A DNA stretch of 39,547 bases from an uncultured Clostridiaceae bacterium (GCA_947177415.1 CAMWUK010000029.1:1-39547), one strand, 5' to 3'; positions 1 through 7,834 are shown, counted from the stretch's first letter. A program made the numbers and translations. Notes: generated by a model not told the origin, from the letters alone.

Positions 1-22
1 CATTAAAAAGGAGAAGGGGTAT

Positions 23-181
23 ATGAGTGTTGATAAACTATTAGATAATATGAAAAGTAAAGAAGATTTTATTTTTTTTATGAGACGTTTATTAAATGAT
101 AATCAAGTTAACATAGAGGAGTGGGAAAATAGAGATGACCGGAAATTTATTGCAACATTATTTTATGTAGGAAAAATATAA
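23..181 (+). CDS. small DUF7660-like protein, possibly truncated
   Basis: A 52-residue protein begins at an ATG preceded by a good Shine-Dalgarno (AAGGAGAAGG). Its N-terminal half (MSVDKLLDNMKSKEDFIFF, then LLNDN and EEWEN) resembles from memory the start of DUF7660-type small proteins, which I recall as running about 80-100 residues. Here the frame stops soon after the W-E-N motif, so it is probably a shortened member. Nothing in the sequence indicates a reaction. It precedes an unknown gene and a broken DUF4375 gene, a mix often seen in orphan immunity-gene arrays of polymorphic toxin loci. That reading is inference from context only; the family assignment is tentative. Confidence 0.45.
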   Translation: MSVDKLLDNMKSKEDFIFFMRRLLNDNQVNIEEWENRDDRKFIATLFYVGKI

Positions 182-284
182 GAATAGTATTAAGTGAAAG
201 TGGTTGCAATATTGGAATTAAAAAAGAATAGAAATTTAAAATTAGTAAAATACTCTTAATTTCAAATAAGTAGGAGTTTGTGTT

Positions 285-905
285 ATGGAAAAAGAAAAAT
301 GTGTAGTTCTTAGTGATAAACGTGAGATTTTGTTGAATGATGATGACAGTATCTCATTATCTATGATTTCTAATGGTAAAACAATACATACATTTCCAGT
401 GCCTTATCCGTTAGCAGGTTATGGAGGTGGTTCGTTGTTACTTTCATTATCAGAACAGTATCTGTTGTTTTCCTATTATTCTGGGCAAAGTGAAGAAGCA
501 TATAGGTTATTCAAAATAAGTAATTGTGGTTTGGAATGTGTCTACGAATCTGGATATCATTGTGGAGAGTGTGCAAGTTATATTTTTTCAGGTAATGAAG
601 AATTTTTAATTCAGGTTTTACCTAGAAGTATGGGACCATGGTATATGGATGATGCAGAAACTAATAAGGATGGAGTTGCTTTTTTTGAATTTGGTGAAAT
701 TAATATTTTAAATATGGGAAATAAAATTCTCAGTAAACATTTAATATATGTTTACCCTTCAAATGACTGGAATGGAGATATGACAGAAGAACCATTTTAT
801 ATATCTGAAATTGTGGATGACCACATACTTCATATAATAATGCCTTGGGGAGAGGAGGAACTTGTGCTTCCATTAAATGATATTATTGCTTTTAAACCAG
901 TATAA
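285..905 (+). CDS. hypothetical protein, 206 aa
   Basis: The start is supported by an AGGAG eight bases upstream of the ATG. I do not recognise the family. The protein is soluble, with no signal peptide or membrane segment, acidic and rich in aromatic residues. It has alternating short hydrophobic strands (SLLLSLSEQYLLFSYYSG, HILHIIMPW), suggesting a mostly beta fold. A Cys pair occurs near residues 93-96 (CGEC). It lies between a small DUF7660-like gene and a DUF4375 pseudogene, so an immunity-type or other accessory role is possible but unproven. Codon use and AT content match the neighbours. Confidence 0.6.
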   Translation: MEKEKCVVLSDKREILLNDDDSISLSMISNGKTIHTFPVPYPLAGYGGGSLLLSLSEQYLLFSYYSGQSEEAYRLFKISNCGLECVYESGYHCGECASYIFSGNEEFLIQVLPRSMGPWYMDDAETNKDGVAFFEFGEINILNMGNKILSKHLIYVYPSNDWNGDMTEEPFYISEIVDDHILHIIMPWGEEELVLPLNDIIAFKPV

Positions 906-974
906 AGATTCACATATTTATCTTTATTATTGGGAGGTTGGTTAGGACAAAAAACAAATTTACAGGAGGATTTT

Positions 975-1470
975 ATGCGGTGGATTGATGGCAATGAGAT
1001 AAATATTAAGGCGTATACTGGTGAATCACTTTGTGAGAAACTTGCAACAGAAATTTGTAATAATGATATTGATCAGTGGTTAAATTGTGATGATTTTATT
1101 CAGGTTGCCTGTTTTTTAATTGACTTTGATACAGAATTGACTATGGGGGGGGATTTTCACATTTCTTGAAAATTCTATTGGACATTATGCCCCTAATATT
1201 ATACAAGCATTTAGAGCAATTGGTGATAATAAAGATGCGGATATACTTGAAAAAATATGCCATTATGCTCCACCAGACATTATGAGAGCTGAATTTTTAA
1301 ATGGCAGCCATCAGGAATATGAGATTACATCATTCGGTTCTGAACACGAGTTGAGTGATGAAACAGTTAAAATTATTGGAGAACTTGCTGAAAATTTATA
1401 TATACATACAGATTTTAATATATGGGAGTTACTTTTTAAATATTTAGAAGAACAGATTGCTAAGTTGTAA
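975..1470 (+). pseudogene. DUF4375 (DMP19-like) gene, frameshifted at a G8 tract
   Basis: The best start is the ATG at 975, preceded by CAGGAGGA. The first frame reads MRWIDGNEI... and stops at 1169, directly after a run of eight G (1145-1152). Removing one G joins it to a second frame that runs to 1470 through FLENSIGHYAPNI, EALEKICHYAPP-type helices and IIGELAENLYIH. The joined product is about 164 residues and resembles DUF4375/DMP19 proteins, in which a TELxxGG-F-x-F-x-N-S motif is followed by helical repeats. The break is a single-base slip in a homopolymer. It may be a true pseudogene, a phase-variable switch or a sequencing error; the coding signal is intact on both sides, which favours a recent or reversible event. 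Confidence 0.75.
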
Positions 1471-1710
1471 ATGAGGTATAGATAAGCAGGAGATAATAAT
1501 AAATGAATTATACAAAGTTATTTTATTAAAATATATGTGAGAAAAATAGTTGCTAATATATAATGAAAAAATTTATCTCCGAATTAGAAATGCTTTAGAT
1601 TTTTGTTGGAAGTATTTTAGGAGTAGTATCCTATATATCACATAATATTTTAGAAACTAATAATTTCGCATAATGGATGGTAAAAATCCTCCTATGGTCA
1701 TAATTCCAAT

Positions 1711-1774
1711 AAAAGTGAGTATACAAATTGCATTTAATAAATAAAATTATTTATGCAATTTGTATATCACTTTT
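1711..1774. terminator. long imperfect hairpin, possible bidirectional terminator
   Basis: Arms AAAAGTGAGTATACAAATTGC (1711-1731, first 20 bases paired) and the matching ATGCAATTTGTATATCACTT (1753 onward) form a stem of about 22 bp with one unpaired base and a loop of about 19 nt. It sits between converging units: the broken DUF4375 gene on plus and the broken regulator on minus. A run of T follows on the plus side, so a shared terminator is the simplest reading. A small palindromic insertion is the alternative. Confidence 0.45.
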
Positions 1775-1782
1775 GCAGGTTC

Positions 1783-1793
1783 TGAACAGTTAC
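1783..1793. repeat. half-copy of the GTAAC palindrome family
   Basis: TGAACAGTTAC with the preceding GGTTC matches the right half of the 28-bp palindromes at 5434, 6287 and 21919. The left arm is absent. Confidence 0.5.
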
Positions 1794-1944
1794 AAAACAC
1801 CCATGTTTTTTAAATGTTCAGTGTGTTGTATCCACAGATTGATTTATACAAGTATTTTGCAACAGTTTCACCACTATCACCATTAAAACGATTGTCAATT
1901 TCATCACATAGACATATAAACAGTAAAAGTAGCAGAGTAAATCT

Positions 1945-2174
1945 CTATTGTTTGTCAGATGGAATATATTCTAATAAATCAGAAATGGAACAATTCAGTG
2001 CATGACATATCCTTGCAAGTACATCTTTATCAAAACGGGTAATTGTGTTATTATAAGATAGCCATTTAACTGAGAACGCTGTATTTCTGCCTTTTGACAA
2101 AGTTTATTTTTACTTAATCCTGACGCTTTCAATAAATGATCCAAATGTATTTGTATACTTCCTTTATCACTCAA
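1945..2174 (-). pseudogene. Cro/CI-type HTH regulator, frameshifted
   Basis: Read on the minus strand from a TTG at 2174, preceded by an AGGGGG ribosome binding site, the protein starts LSDKGSIQIHLDHLLKASG and continues LSKNKLCQKAEIQRSQLN. Near 2055-2064 the frame shifts by one base. The rest reads NNTITRFDKDVLARICHALN and then CSISDLLEYIPSDKQ, stopping at 1945-1947. The two parts together form a roughly 75-residue Xre-family helix-turn-helix regulator of a kind common in Clostridia. The break may be real or a base-call error. It is divergent from the 2312 gene and is the obvious partner for the operator-like palindrome at 2231-2246. Confidence 0.75.
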
Positions 2175-2222
2175 ATTAATACCCCCTGTCGGATAGTGTC
2201 GTTTCTTGTCGATAAAAAGTGT

Positions 2223-2252
2223 TTGACATAACTAGTATATATTAGTTAGACT
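2223..2252 (+). promoter_or_regulatory. sigma-A promoter for the 2312 gene
   Basis: TTGACA (2223-2228) and TAGACT (2247-2252) are spaced by 18 bp upstream of the Spo0A-C-like gene. An operator-like palindrome lies in the spacer, which would let a bound repressor block polymerase. Confidence 0.5.
2231..2246. promoter_or_regulatory. imperfect palindromic operator
   Basis: ACTAGTATATATTAGT reads almost the same on both strands (one mismatched pair). It lies between the -35 and -10 elements in the divergent gap between the HTH regulator and the 2312 gene, the usual place for a Cro/CI-type operator. Assignment to that regulator is inference. Confidence 0.45.
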
Positions 2253-2311
2253 TGGGAAGATAGTTATAAAAAAATAATTATAAGAAGTTACACAAGCGAA
2301 AGGAGATCATA

Positions 2312-2530
2312 ATGAACAACGAAGCAGTAAATAAAAGTATAAAAGAAATTGCGAGAAAAGAAGGAATAGAAGAAAAAGAAGTACGAAAAGAGATGGAAAA
2401 AGCTATACAGGCAGCATATTTAAATGCAAATCCAAAATGGAATATGGTATTTAAGGAAAATAAAATTCCTACACCAGAAGAATTTATTATAGAAATTGTA
2501 AAAATGATATCAGACTCACATGCTTGTTGA
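2312..2530 (+). CDS. Spo0A-C-like small helical protein, 72 aa
   Basis: A 72-residue soluble protein with an AAGGAG ribosome binding site. The sequence (KSIKEIARKEGIEEKEVRKE, then AIQAAYLNANP and TPEEFIIEIV) resembles the short proteins of Clostridia annotated as Spo0A C-terminal-domain-like, whose first helices look like the DNA-recognition region of Spo0A-type sporulation regulators. It lacks a receiver domain, so it would not be phosphorylated like Spo0A. Most likely it is a small DNA-binding or protein-binding factor of unknown target. It stands alone, with its own promoter and a strong terminator overlapping the end of the gene. Confidence 0.6.
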   Translation: MNNEAVNKSIKEIARKEGIEEKEVRKEMEKAIQAAYLNANPKWNMVFKENKIPTPEEFIIEIVKMISDSHAC

Positions 2531-2585
2531 TGATGACATTTGTCGGTAAAAAGATATTGACAAATGTCATCAACTGTTTTATTAT
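2531..2585 (+). terminator. intrinsic terminator after the 2312 gene
   Basis: A 14-bp perfect stem, TGATGACATTTGTC (2531-2544) with GACAAATGTCATCA (2559-2572), follows the stop codon immediately and is trailed by ACTGTTTTATTAT. Confidence 0.8.
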
Positions 2586-2601
2586 AAGTATATGATATCA
2601 G

Positions 2602-2619
2602 GTAGGTAGACGTACCTAC
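2602..2619. promoter_or_regulatory. BlaI/MecI-type operator
   Basis: GTAGGTA-GACG-TACCTAC is a perfect 7-bp inverted repeat upstream of the BlaI-family repressor. BlaI/MecI proteins are dimeric winged-helix repressors that bind such dyads and autoregulate, so this is the likely autoregulatory site. The core promoter is not clear; a TTGACA lies at 2557 inside the preceding terminator. Confidence 0.6.
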
Positions 2620-2635
2620 AATAATGAAAGGATTT

Positions 2636-2667
2636 GTAACAGTTTAGCCTATAGGCTGAACTGTTAC
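2636..2667. repeat. 32-bp palindrome, GTAAC family
   Basis: GTAACAGTTTAGCC-TATA-GGCTGAACTGTTAC, an almost perfect inverted repeat in the leader of the BlaI operon. Similar elements lie in many intergenic gaps of this window. Confidence 0.75.
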
Positions 2668-2709
2668 AAGGATTTTCCTTTCATTCGTGTACACAGAGGA
2701 GGATGCATC

Positions 2710-3093
2710 ATGAGCGAGAAGTTAGAAAGATTACCTGATTCCGAATTAGCTGTTATGCAGGTGATTTGGACAGAGGAGACACCAATAGGCTCCGGAAAGG
2801 TAGTACAAATTTTGGAACAGGAAAGAGGGTGGACACGTTCCACAGTTCAGGTTTTGTTAAAGAGATTAGAAGAGAAAGGGTTTCTGGGATGTGAACGCAA
2901 AGGCAGATTAAAGATGTATTGCCCATTAGTAGCAAGGGAAGACTATGTTTCCAAAGAAACAAAGACATTTTTAGAGCATTTTTATCAGAATTCTTATCAA
3001 GGTCTGATTGCCTCATTAGTAAAAAGTGAAGCAATTAGGGAAAAGGACATTGACGAAATCGTATCCATTATCACAAAGAATTCTCAGAAATAA
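2710..3093 (+). CDS. blaI: BlaI/MecI/CopY-family repressor
   Basis: A 127-residue winged-helix repressor, the usual length of BlaI. It shows LPDSELAVMQVIWTEETP, the recognition-helix segment WTRSTVQVLLKRLEEKGFL and a C-terminal dimerisation helix. Family members bind dyad operators and are inactivated when a partner M56 protease causes their cleavage after a cell-wall signal. The partner gene begins 16 bases downstream, giving the classic repressor-antirepressor pair. The start has an AGAGGAGG site. An inverted repeat at 2602-2619 is the probable autoregulatory operator. There is no beta-lactamase nearby, so the regulon is likely to be cell-envelope genes rather than drug resistance. Confidence 0.9.
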   Translation: MSEKLERLPDSELAVMQVIWTEETPIGSGKVVQILEQERGWTRSTVQVLLKRLEEKGFLGCERKGRLKMYCPLVAREDYVSKETKTFLEHFYQNSYQGLIASLVKSEAIREKDIDEIVSIITKNSQK

Positions 3094-3109
3094 GAAAGAG
3101 ATGGTAAGA

Positions 3110-5320
3110 ATGACAGAGATAGTTCAGAATATAATTGCGTTATCTTTGCAGATAGGAGCTTTGATTGGTATTGTACTCTTATTGGGACATTTTGTGAAGA
3201 AACCTTATATAGCTGTTGGAAGATATTTTTTGTGGCTGGCTTTGGCACTTCGGTTACTGGTTCCCCTTAATCTGGAATGGGTAAATATAGAAGAACTAAA
3301 GCAAGGTATGCAAAATTTCTGGGTTTCTGAAAAAGAAGAACCAATTATAGAAAAAGTGTCACAGGACGATAATACCCATAATAAAGCAAAAACGGTTCAG
3401 GAAACACACAAAGAAGACAATTCTTTGGATATCCAGTCTGCAAAGAAAGTAGAAAGAAGGAAAAAAGTACAGAAATCTGAAAAGAGGTCTGATCAAATAA
3501 TAGGCAGACAACAGTCAGAAATATCTGATTTTATGTTACATACAAAAGAGTGGTATCAAATTTATAGAAATGAAATATGGACAATTATAGGCATCCTTTG
3601 GCTAATTGGCATAGTTGGTATGGTTGGATATGAAGTGATTATATACCAATCAGTATATAAAAGTATACGACGATGGAGAAGACCGGCACCCAAAGATTAC
3701 CAGCAACAATTTGAATTTGTATGCCAAGAGATGCATATATCAAAAAGAATTCCAGTATACCAATGCTCAAAAATTGCCAGCCCGATGATTATGGGGCTTT
3801 ATAGACCTTTTATTATTTTACCGGAGCGGGAATATCAAAAAGAAAGTCTGTATTATATATATAAACACGAACTTACCCATTTTAGCCATGGGGATTTGTA
3901 CTATAAACTGATACAGACAATGGTAAGATGTATATACTGGTTTCACCCATTGGTACATGCCATGTATCAGCAGGCTGCCTTTGATGTGGAATTGGTATGT
4001 GATGAGAAAGTAACCAGAAATCAGAGTGAGACCTTTTGCAGAGAGTACAGTTTTGTATTATTAGATACCCTGACAGCACAAAACCAAAGAACGTTTCCTC
4101 TTTCCACTTGTTTTTTTAATGGAGGAAAAGAGCAGATGAAAGAGAGATTTAGAAGAATAATGGGACAAAATAAAAAGAAGTATGGACTTGGGTTATTTGG
4201 ATTGTTGATTATCTGTGCGGTTATTTTGGGAAATGTTTCCCTGCATCCAAAGAAAGATGCAGATGTTTTAAAAACACAAGCGGCACAGGCAGGCACAAGT
4301 TCTTCAAAGGGAAAAGAAACTAAGTTAAGCGACAAAGAACTTACTAAAACAAAAAATATTTTAGTTGTTGGACAAGAAGACATTAGTAATAGTAAAATAA
4401 ACAGAGCAGATATGAACCTTTTAGTGACACTGAATCCACAAGAGAAAAAATGCTATGTAACAGAGTTTGCAAGGGATTTGGCAATTACTTGTGAAGGTAA
4501 ATATTTAAAAGTTAGCAATGCTTATGCAAAGTATGGTATGGATACCTTTAAGAAGGCAATGGAAGAAGAAACAGGGCTTACCATTGATAGTACTATAGAG
4601 GTGAATTTCCAGCAGTTTGAAAATGTTATTGATTCTGTAGGTGGTATTCAAATCAATCTAACCAAGAAAGAAGCCGGTTACCTAAACCGTACCAATTACA
4701 TTAGAGAAGAAAAATACCGAAATGTAAAGGAAGGCACACAATTACTTAATGGACAACAGGTACTTGGATATGCCAGAATCCGTAAGGTAGAAAGTGGCAA
4801 TGGTCAGCGTGATGCATTTGGAAGAGGTGAAAGAGCTTTAAATATTGTATCTGCTATGCTTCAGAGAATAAAAAAAATGGATAGTAAGAATTGGGTAAGT
4901 GTGGCATCTAATATGTATGATATGGTAAACACCAGCCAGCTTGATATGGAAATGGTATATCAAATTATGCAGGCAGTATTGATTGATGGATATACCTTTG
5001 AAACCCAGCAAATTCCAGAAGCAGATGCTTATATTCCAGAACAAAGAGATGATATGGGTTCATATCTTCTTTATGATTTTTCATCTAGTAAAACACTTCA
5101 AAAGATAAAGGGCATAAAAGTTAAATCAGAGAATGAGGATGGACAGGAAGTTGCTTTTTCTGCAGGTGTGCTTGATGAAACACAAGAAGAAGTTGAGCTG
5201 GTTAATGGAGAAGTAGCTGGAGTCAATCTTCGTGAATCAGAAATAATGGATGAGAAAATAGAGGAAGAGGAACCAGAACTTGTATCAGCAGGTGTAAATA
5301 TATCAATATTAAAAGAGTAA
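3110..5320 (+). CDS. M56 (BlaR1-type) membrane protease fused to an LCP domain
   Basis: About 736 residues from the ATG at 3110, chosen because AAAGAG lies nine bases upstream (the in-frame ATG at 3101 is too close). Membrane segments lie near residues 3-28, 38-57 and 155-180. The zinc-protease motif HELTH is at 253-257 with a downstream E294-L-V-C-D. Another membrane segment (about 355-377) leads to an extracellular LytR-CpsA-Psr domain (about 412-650) with NRADMNLLV, an R-D pair in EFARDLAI, and the arginine-rich ARIRK...FGRGERAL. BlaR1/MecR1 carry a penicillin-binding sensor at this place; here an LCP domain, whose relatives transfer wall polymers to peptidoglycan from lipid carriers, replaces it. 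I infer sensing or handling of a wall-polymer precursor, with signalling to the adjacent BlaI. Confidence 0.85.
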   Translation: MTEIVQNIIALSLQIGALIGIVLLLGHFVKKPYIAVGRYFLWLALALRLLVPLNLEWVNIEELKQGMQNFWVSEKEEPIIEKVSQDDNTHNKAKTVQETHKEDNSLDIQSAKKVERRKKVQKSEKRSDQIIGRQQSEISDFMLHTKEWYQIYRNEIWTIIGILWLIGIVGMVGYEVIIYQSVYKSIRRWRRPAPKDYQQQFEFVCQEMHISKRIPVYQCSKIASPMIMGLYRPFIILPEREYQKESLYYIYKHELTHFSHGDLYYKLIQTMVRCIYWFHPLVHAMYQQAAFDVELVCDEKVTRNQSETFCREYSFVLLDTLTAQNQRTFPLSTCFFNGGKEQMKERFRRIMGQNKKKYGLGLFGLLIICAVILGNVSLHPKKDADVLKTQAAQAGTSSSKGKETKLSDKELTKTKNILVVGQEDISNSKINRADMNLLVTLNPQEKKCYVTEFARDLAITCEGKYLKVSNAYAKYGMDTFKKAMEEETGLTIDSTIEVNFQQFENVIDSVGGIQINLTKKEAGYLNRTNYIREEKYRNVKEGTQLLNGQQVLGYARIRKVESGNGQRDAFGRGERALNIVSAMLQRIKKMDSKNWVSVASNMYDMVNTSQLDMEMVYQIMQAVLIDGYTFETQQIPEADAYIPEQRDDMGSYLLYDFSSSKTLQKIKGIKVKSENEDGQEVAFSAGVLDETQEEVELVNGEVAGVNLRESEIMDEKIEEEEPELVSAGVNISILKE

Positions 5321-5333
5321 CCAGTGATAAAAA

Positions 5334-5391
5334 GTCTATGCAAAGATTTCGAATTTATTATAATAGATTCTTTGCATAGGCTATTTTTTTC
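5334..5391 (+). terminator. intrinsic terminator after the M56-LCP gene
   Basis: TCTATGCAAAGATTT (5335-5349) pairs with AGATTCTTTGCATAGG (about 5365-5380), followed by a seven-T run. Confidence 0.8.
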
Positions 5392-5399
5392 GCTATAAT
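5372..5399 (+). promoter_or_regulatory. promoter for the LytTR two-component genes
   Basis: TTGCAT (5372-5377) and TATAAT (5394-5399), spacer 16 bp. The -35 lies in the right arm of the preceding terminator, so the two signals overlap. Confidence 0.45.
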
Positions 5400-5433
5400 A
5401 AAGATATCAACATATTAAAGAGTAAGAAATGAA

Positions 5434-5461
5434 GTAACTATTCATAGTTCTGAACAGTTAC
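5434..5461. repeat. 28-bp palindrome, GTAAC family
   Basis: GTAACTATTCA-TAGTTC-TGAACAGTTAC; one mismatch between the arms. It lies between the promoter and the LytTR regulator gene. Confidence 0.7.
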
Positions 5462-5527
5462 GAATTGAATATATATGTTACAGTTTAGTCTGTTGGTAAA
5501 ACTATGACATATAGATTGGAGAGTAGT

Positions 5528-6265
5528 ATGAGAATAGCAGTTTGTGAAGATGAAGATATATTTAGAAAACAGATTGTAAAAGAAATCGAAGGATATTATC
5601 ACAGTTTAGATGTGGTAGTAGACAGTTTTTCCTCAGGTGAGGAATTGGTAAACAAATATGAAAGAGGAAAAGAGATGGGAGAAATCCCACAATATGATAT
5701 TTTATTTTTGGATATAGAAATGAAACGCTTAGACGGTTTTGATACAGCAAAAGCCATCCGTGCATACGGAGGGAAAGAAATTCTTATTTATCTTACCAGC
5801 CACACAGAACTTGCTATGCAGGGATATGAAGTGGAGGCATTCCGTTTTTTGGCAAAGCCAGTAGAACGGGAAAAATTGTGGGAGGCACTAGGAGAATTAA
5901 AGAAGCGTTTAAGGAAAGGGAAGAATATTATTTTGCATACCAAAGAGGAGGAAGTGTGTGTGGAAGTCACTTCCATTATGTATGTAGAATCCATGAAAAA
6001 TGATGTGTATTATTATGTATTGGAACACAGGAATACAGATTGTTTAAAAGTGTATAAGGTAAGGGAAAAGATGGCAAATGTGGAGAAAGAATTATTAGGA
6101 GAAGGGTTCTTTCGATGTCATAGAAGCTATCTGGTACAATTGGCAGCAGTAGAATCTTACAATAATTTAGAGCTAACCCTTTTGGGAGATGTGCAGATAC
6201 CAATTAGCAGGGGAAAGCAAGAGGCTTTCAGGGAGGCATTGATGTATTGGATAACAAAAAAATAG
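5528..6265 (+). CDS. LytTR-family response regulator (AgrA-like)
   Basis: 245 residues from the ATG at 5528, preceded by GGAGAG; an upstream in-frame ATG at 5504 lacks a site. The receiver domain (1-120) has the acidic cluster CEDED and the phosphoacceptor D62 in DILFLDIEMK. The LytTR DNA-binding domain (about 140-240) contains FFRCHRSYLVQL and a PISRGKQEAF end. LytTR regulators bind pairs of direct repeats spaced two helical turns apart; just such a pair lies upstream of the signal peptidase gene (7721-7751). The cognate GHKL kinase follows 67 bases downstream. No AgrD/AgrB-type peptide genes are visible here, so the signal is unknown. Confidence 0.9.
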   Translation: MRIAVCEDEDIFRKQIVKEIEGYYHSLDVVVDSFSSGEELVNKYERGKEMGEIPQYDILFLDIEMKRLDGFDTAKAIRAYGGKEILIYLTSHTELAMQGYEVEAFRFLAKPVEREKLWEALGELKKRLRKGKNIILHTKEEEVCVEVTSIMYVESMKNDVYYYVLEHRNTDCLKVYKVREKMANVEKELLGEGFFRCHRSYLVQLAAVESYNNLELTLLGDVQIPISRGKQEAFREALMYWITKK

Positions 6266-6286
6266 GGTATCTATTTAGGTTTAAAT

Positions 6287-6314
6287 GTAACTGTTCACGA
6301 TTCTGAACAGTTAC
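6287..6314. repeat. 28-bp palindrome, GTAAC family
   Basis: GTAACTGTTCA-CGATTC-TGAACAGTTAC, perfect 11-bp arms, in the gap between the response regulator and its kinase. Confidence 0.8.
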
Positions 6315-6332
6315 GAGATAGAGGAGAAAGAT

Positions 6333-7691
6333 ATGAAGTATCTGTTAGATTGTCTGGATGACATTATTGTTACTGTTATTATATGGATGGGATATATACA
6401 TATATATGGGATTTCTTTATCACCATATAAAGAAGGAAATAGGAGTGGAAAAATATGGGAGAAAGTCAATAATTTAAAAATAGGTGTGATATTCTGGGGC
6501 ATCTGTTTAATTGTAAATGCTATGGTAAGTTCATTTTTAGAGGAACCAGCCAAGAGCGTAGATATAGGTATTTATTTAGGCTTTTTACATGCTTTTTTTT
6601 ATTGTGCAGCCATGGAAAAAAAGATACGAACCAGCCTTTGGTTGTGGATAGTGTTCTTTACAATAGTTCTGCCTGTAGTTGTCATAGATACTATTTTCCG
6701 GGTTGCAGGAGTAGATCTTTTAGGTGATAACACCCCATATAATTTTTTTGTGGATTTATTTGTATTATTTTTAATGATTGGATTGTATTTTTTAGACAAA
6801 AAATCTCATTTTGCAAAACGGGTACAGCATAAAGAAAAGTTCCTGCTATTAACCATTTCTATATTTATTAGTTTTGTAGGAATTATAGGTTTTTCCGAAG
6901 ATTCAAAATTAGAGATTGGTGGAAGTAAAGTTCTGGCATTGCTTGTGTATCTGACATTGTCTGCATTTGCACTTATTATGGTAATCCGGGTGATTGCGGT
7001 AGGAACGGCAGCAGATTATTATGAGGAGTTAAGTGTTATGCATGAGAAAAATGCAAGAGAAACCCTGGCATTTTATGAGTCCTATAAGGAGGCACAGCTG
7101 GAAACCAGAAAACTTCGTCATGATATGCGTAATCATTTCTTTTGTATTCAGATGTTGGCGAAGGAAGAAAAATATGCGGAGATGGAAGAATATTTGCAGA
7201 ATATTAATGAAGCAGTATCTGATATTTCCATGAAGTTTCAGACAGGAAATGATATTGTAGACGCAATTTTAAATGTAAAGCAGGACATAGCAAAAAAGAA
7301 AGGCATCCAGATTTTGGTAGACGGAAATGTTCCTAATATGCCTTTTGTAGATGCCATGGACTGGTGTAAAATATTTTCTAATGCAGTAGATAATGGCATA
7401 GAGGCATTGGTAAAATGCGAGGAAGATAAGAGGATATTACAAATACAATTAAAGAGTAATGGGCATTTCTTTGTGATTCAGATAAAAAATCCATGTGCTG
7501 GGAAAGTGCAAATATCAGAAAAAGGGGTTGTAACCAGTAAAAAGGAAGCTTACCAACATGGCTTTGGATTAAAAAATATGGAAACTGCCTTAAAAAAATA
7601 CGGAGGAGAATTGAAACTGACATGCAAAGACGAAGGAGAAGGTTATATATTTATAGTAGATATGATAATGCCAGAAAGACAAAAAAGATGA
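6333..7691 (+). CDS. GHKL sensor histidine kinase (AgrC-like)
   Basis: 452 residues, start with TAGGAGAAAG. The N-terminal half has about six membrane segments (residues 10-215), the usual AgrC-type sensor. The phospho-acceptor box is LRHDMRNHF with H263. The ATPase part has the N-box CKIFSNAVDNGIEAL and the glycine box GFGLKNMETAL, typical of the HATPase_c_5/GHKL class paired with LytTR regulators. It is the partner of the upstream response regulator. The ligand is not evident; family members sense cyclic peptides or wall-active compounds. The downstream signal peptidase and M48 protease may be its targets. Confidence 0.88.
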   Translation: MKYLLDCLDDIIVTVIIWMGYIHIYGISLSPYKEGNRSGKIWEKVNNLKIGVIFWGICLIVNAMVSSFLEEPAKSVDIGIYLGFLHAFFYCAAMEKKIRTSLWLWIVFFTIVLPVVVIDTIFRVAGVDLLGDNTPYNFFVDLFVLFLMIGLYFLDKKSHFAKRVQHKEKFLLLTISIFISFVGIIGFSEDSKLEIGGSKVLALLVYLTLSAFALIMVIRVIAVGTAADYYEELSVMHEKNARETLAFYESYKEAQLETRKLRHDMRNHFFCIQMLAKEEKYAEMEEYLQNINEAVSDISMKFQTGNDIVDAILNVKQDIAKKKGIQILVDGNVPNMPFVDAMDWCKIFSNAVDNGIEALVKCEEDKRILQIQLKSNGHFFVIQIKNPCAGKVQISEKGVVTSKKEAYQHGFGLKNMETALKKYGGELKLTCKDEGEGYIFIVDMIMPERQKR

Positions 7692-7698
7692 ATGGCAT

Positions 7699-7712
7699 GG
7701 CTGAACTGTAAC
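7699..7712. repeat. half-copy of the GTAAC palindrome family
   Basis: GGCTGAACTGTAAC, the right half of the 32-bp form with one substitution, eight bases after the kinase stop. Confidence 0.4.
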
Positions 7713-7720
7713 AAATGTTT

Positions 7721-7751
7721 GTCACAAAATACATACATTTCGTCACAAAAT
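7721..7751 (+). promoter_or_regulatory. LytTR-type direct-repeat binding site
   Basis: GTCACAAAAT occurs at 7721-7730 and again at 7742-7751, start to start 21 bp, so both copies lie on the same DNA face. LytTR regulators recognise paired 9-10 bp direct repeats with this spacing. The second copy abuts a weak -35, the classic activator position, and the genes for a LytTR regulator and its kinase lie immediately upstream. Confidence 0.65.
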
Positions 7752-7780
7752 TTTCCCGCTAACTATTTTTTTGTTATACT
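7752..7780 (+). promoter_or_regulatory. promoter of the signal peptidase operon, activator-dependent type
   Basis: A good -10 TATACT (7775-7780) with a poor -35 (TTTCCC at 7752-7757, 17-bp spacer). The weak -35 next to paired direct repeats suggests that the LytTR regulator is needed for activity. Confidence 0.6.
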
Positions 7781-7834
7781 ATATCCATAAGATAGTTACT
7801 GAATATCTGTAAAAAAGGAAATGGAGGAAATAGA

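Larger units (their letters stand above)
1471..1944. other. gene-poor stretch with one long inverted repeat
   Basis: I see no convincing gene on either strand here; the DNA is very AT-rich. It contains one long inverted repeat (1711-1774) and one half-copy of the dispersed GTAACAGTTCAG palindrome (1783-1793). A short plus-strand frame in the second half is the antisense shadow of the broken regulator that ends at 1945. Confidence 0.5.

Noticed and set aside
1814-2005. Plus-strand small protein
   Set aside because: It is antisense to the frameshifted HTH regulator, has no ribosome binding site and no recognisable fold.
2710-5320. Beta-lactam resistance locus
   Set aside because: No beta-lactamase or penicillin-binding sensor is present; the sensor domain is LCP.
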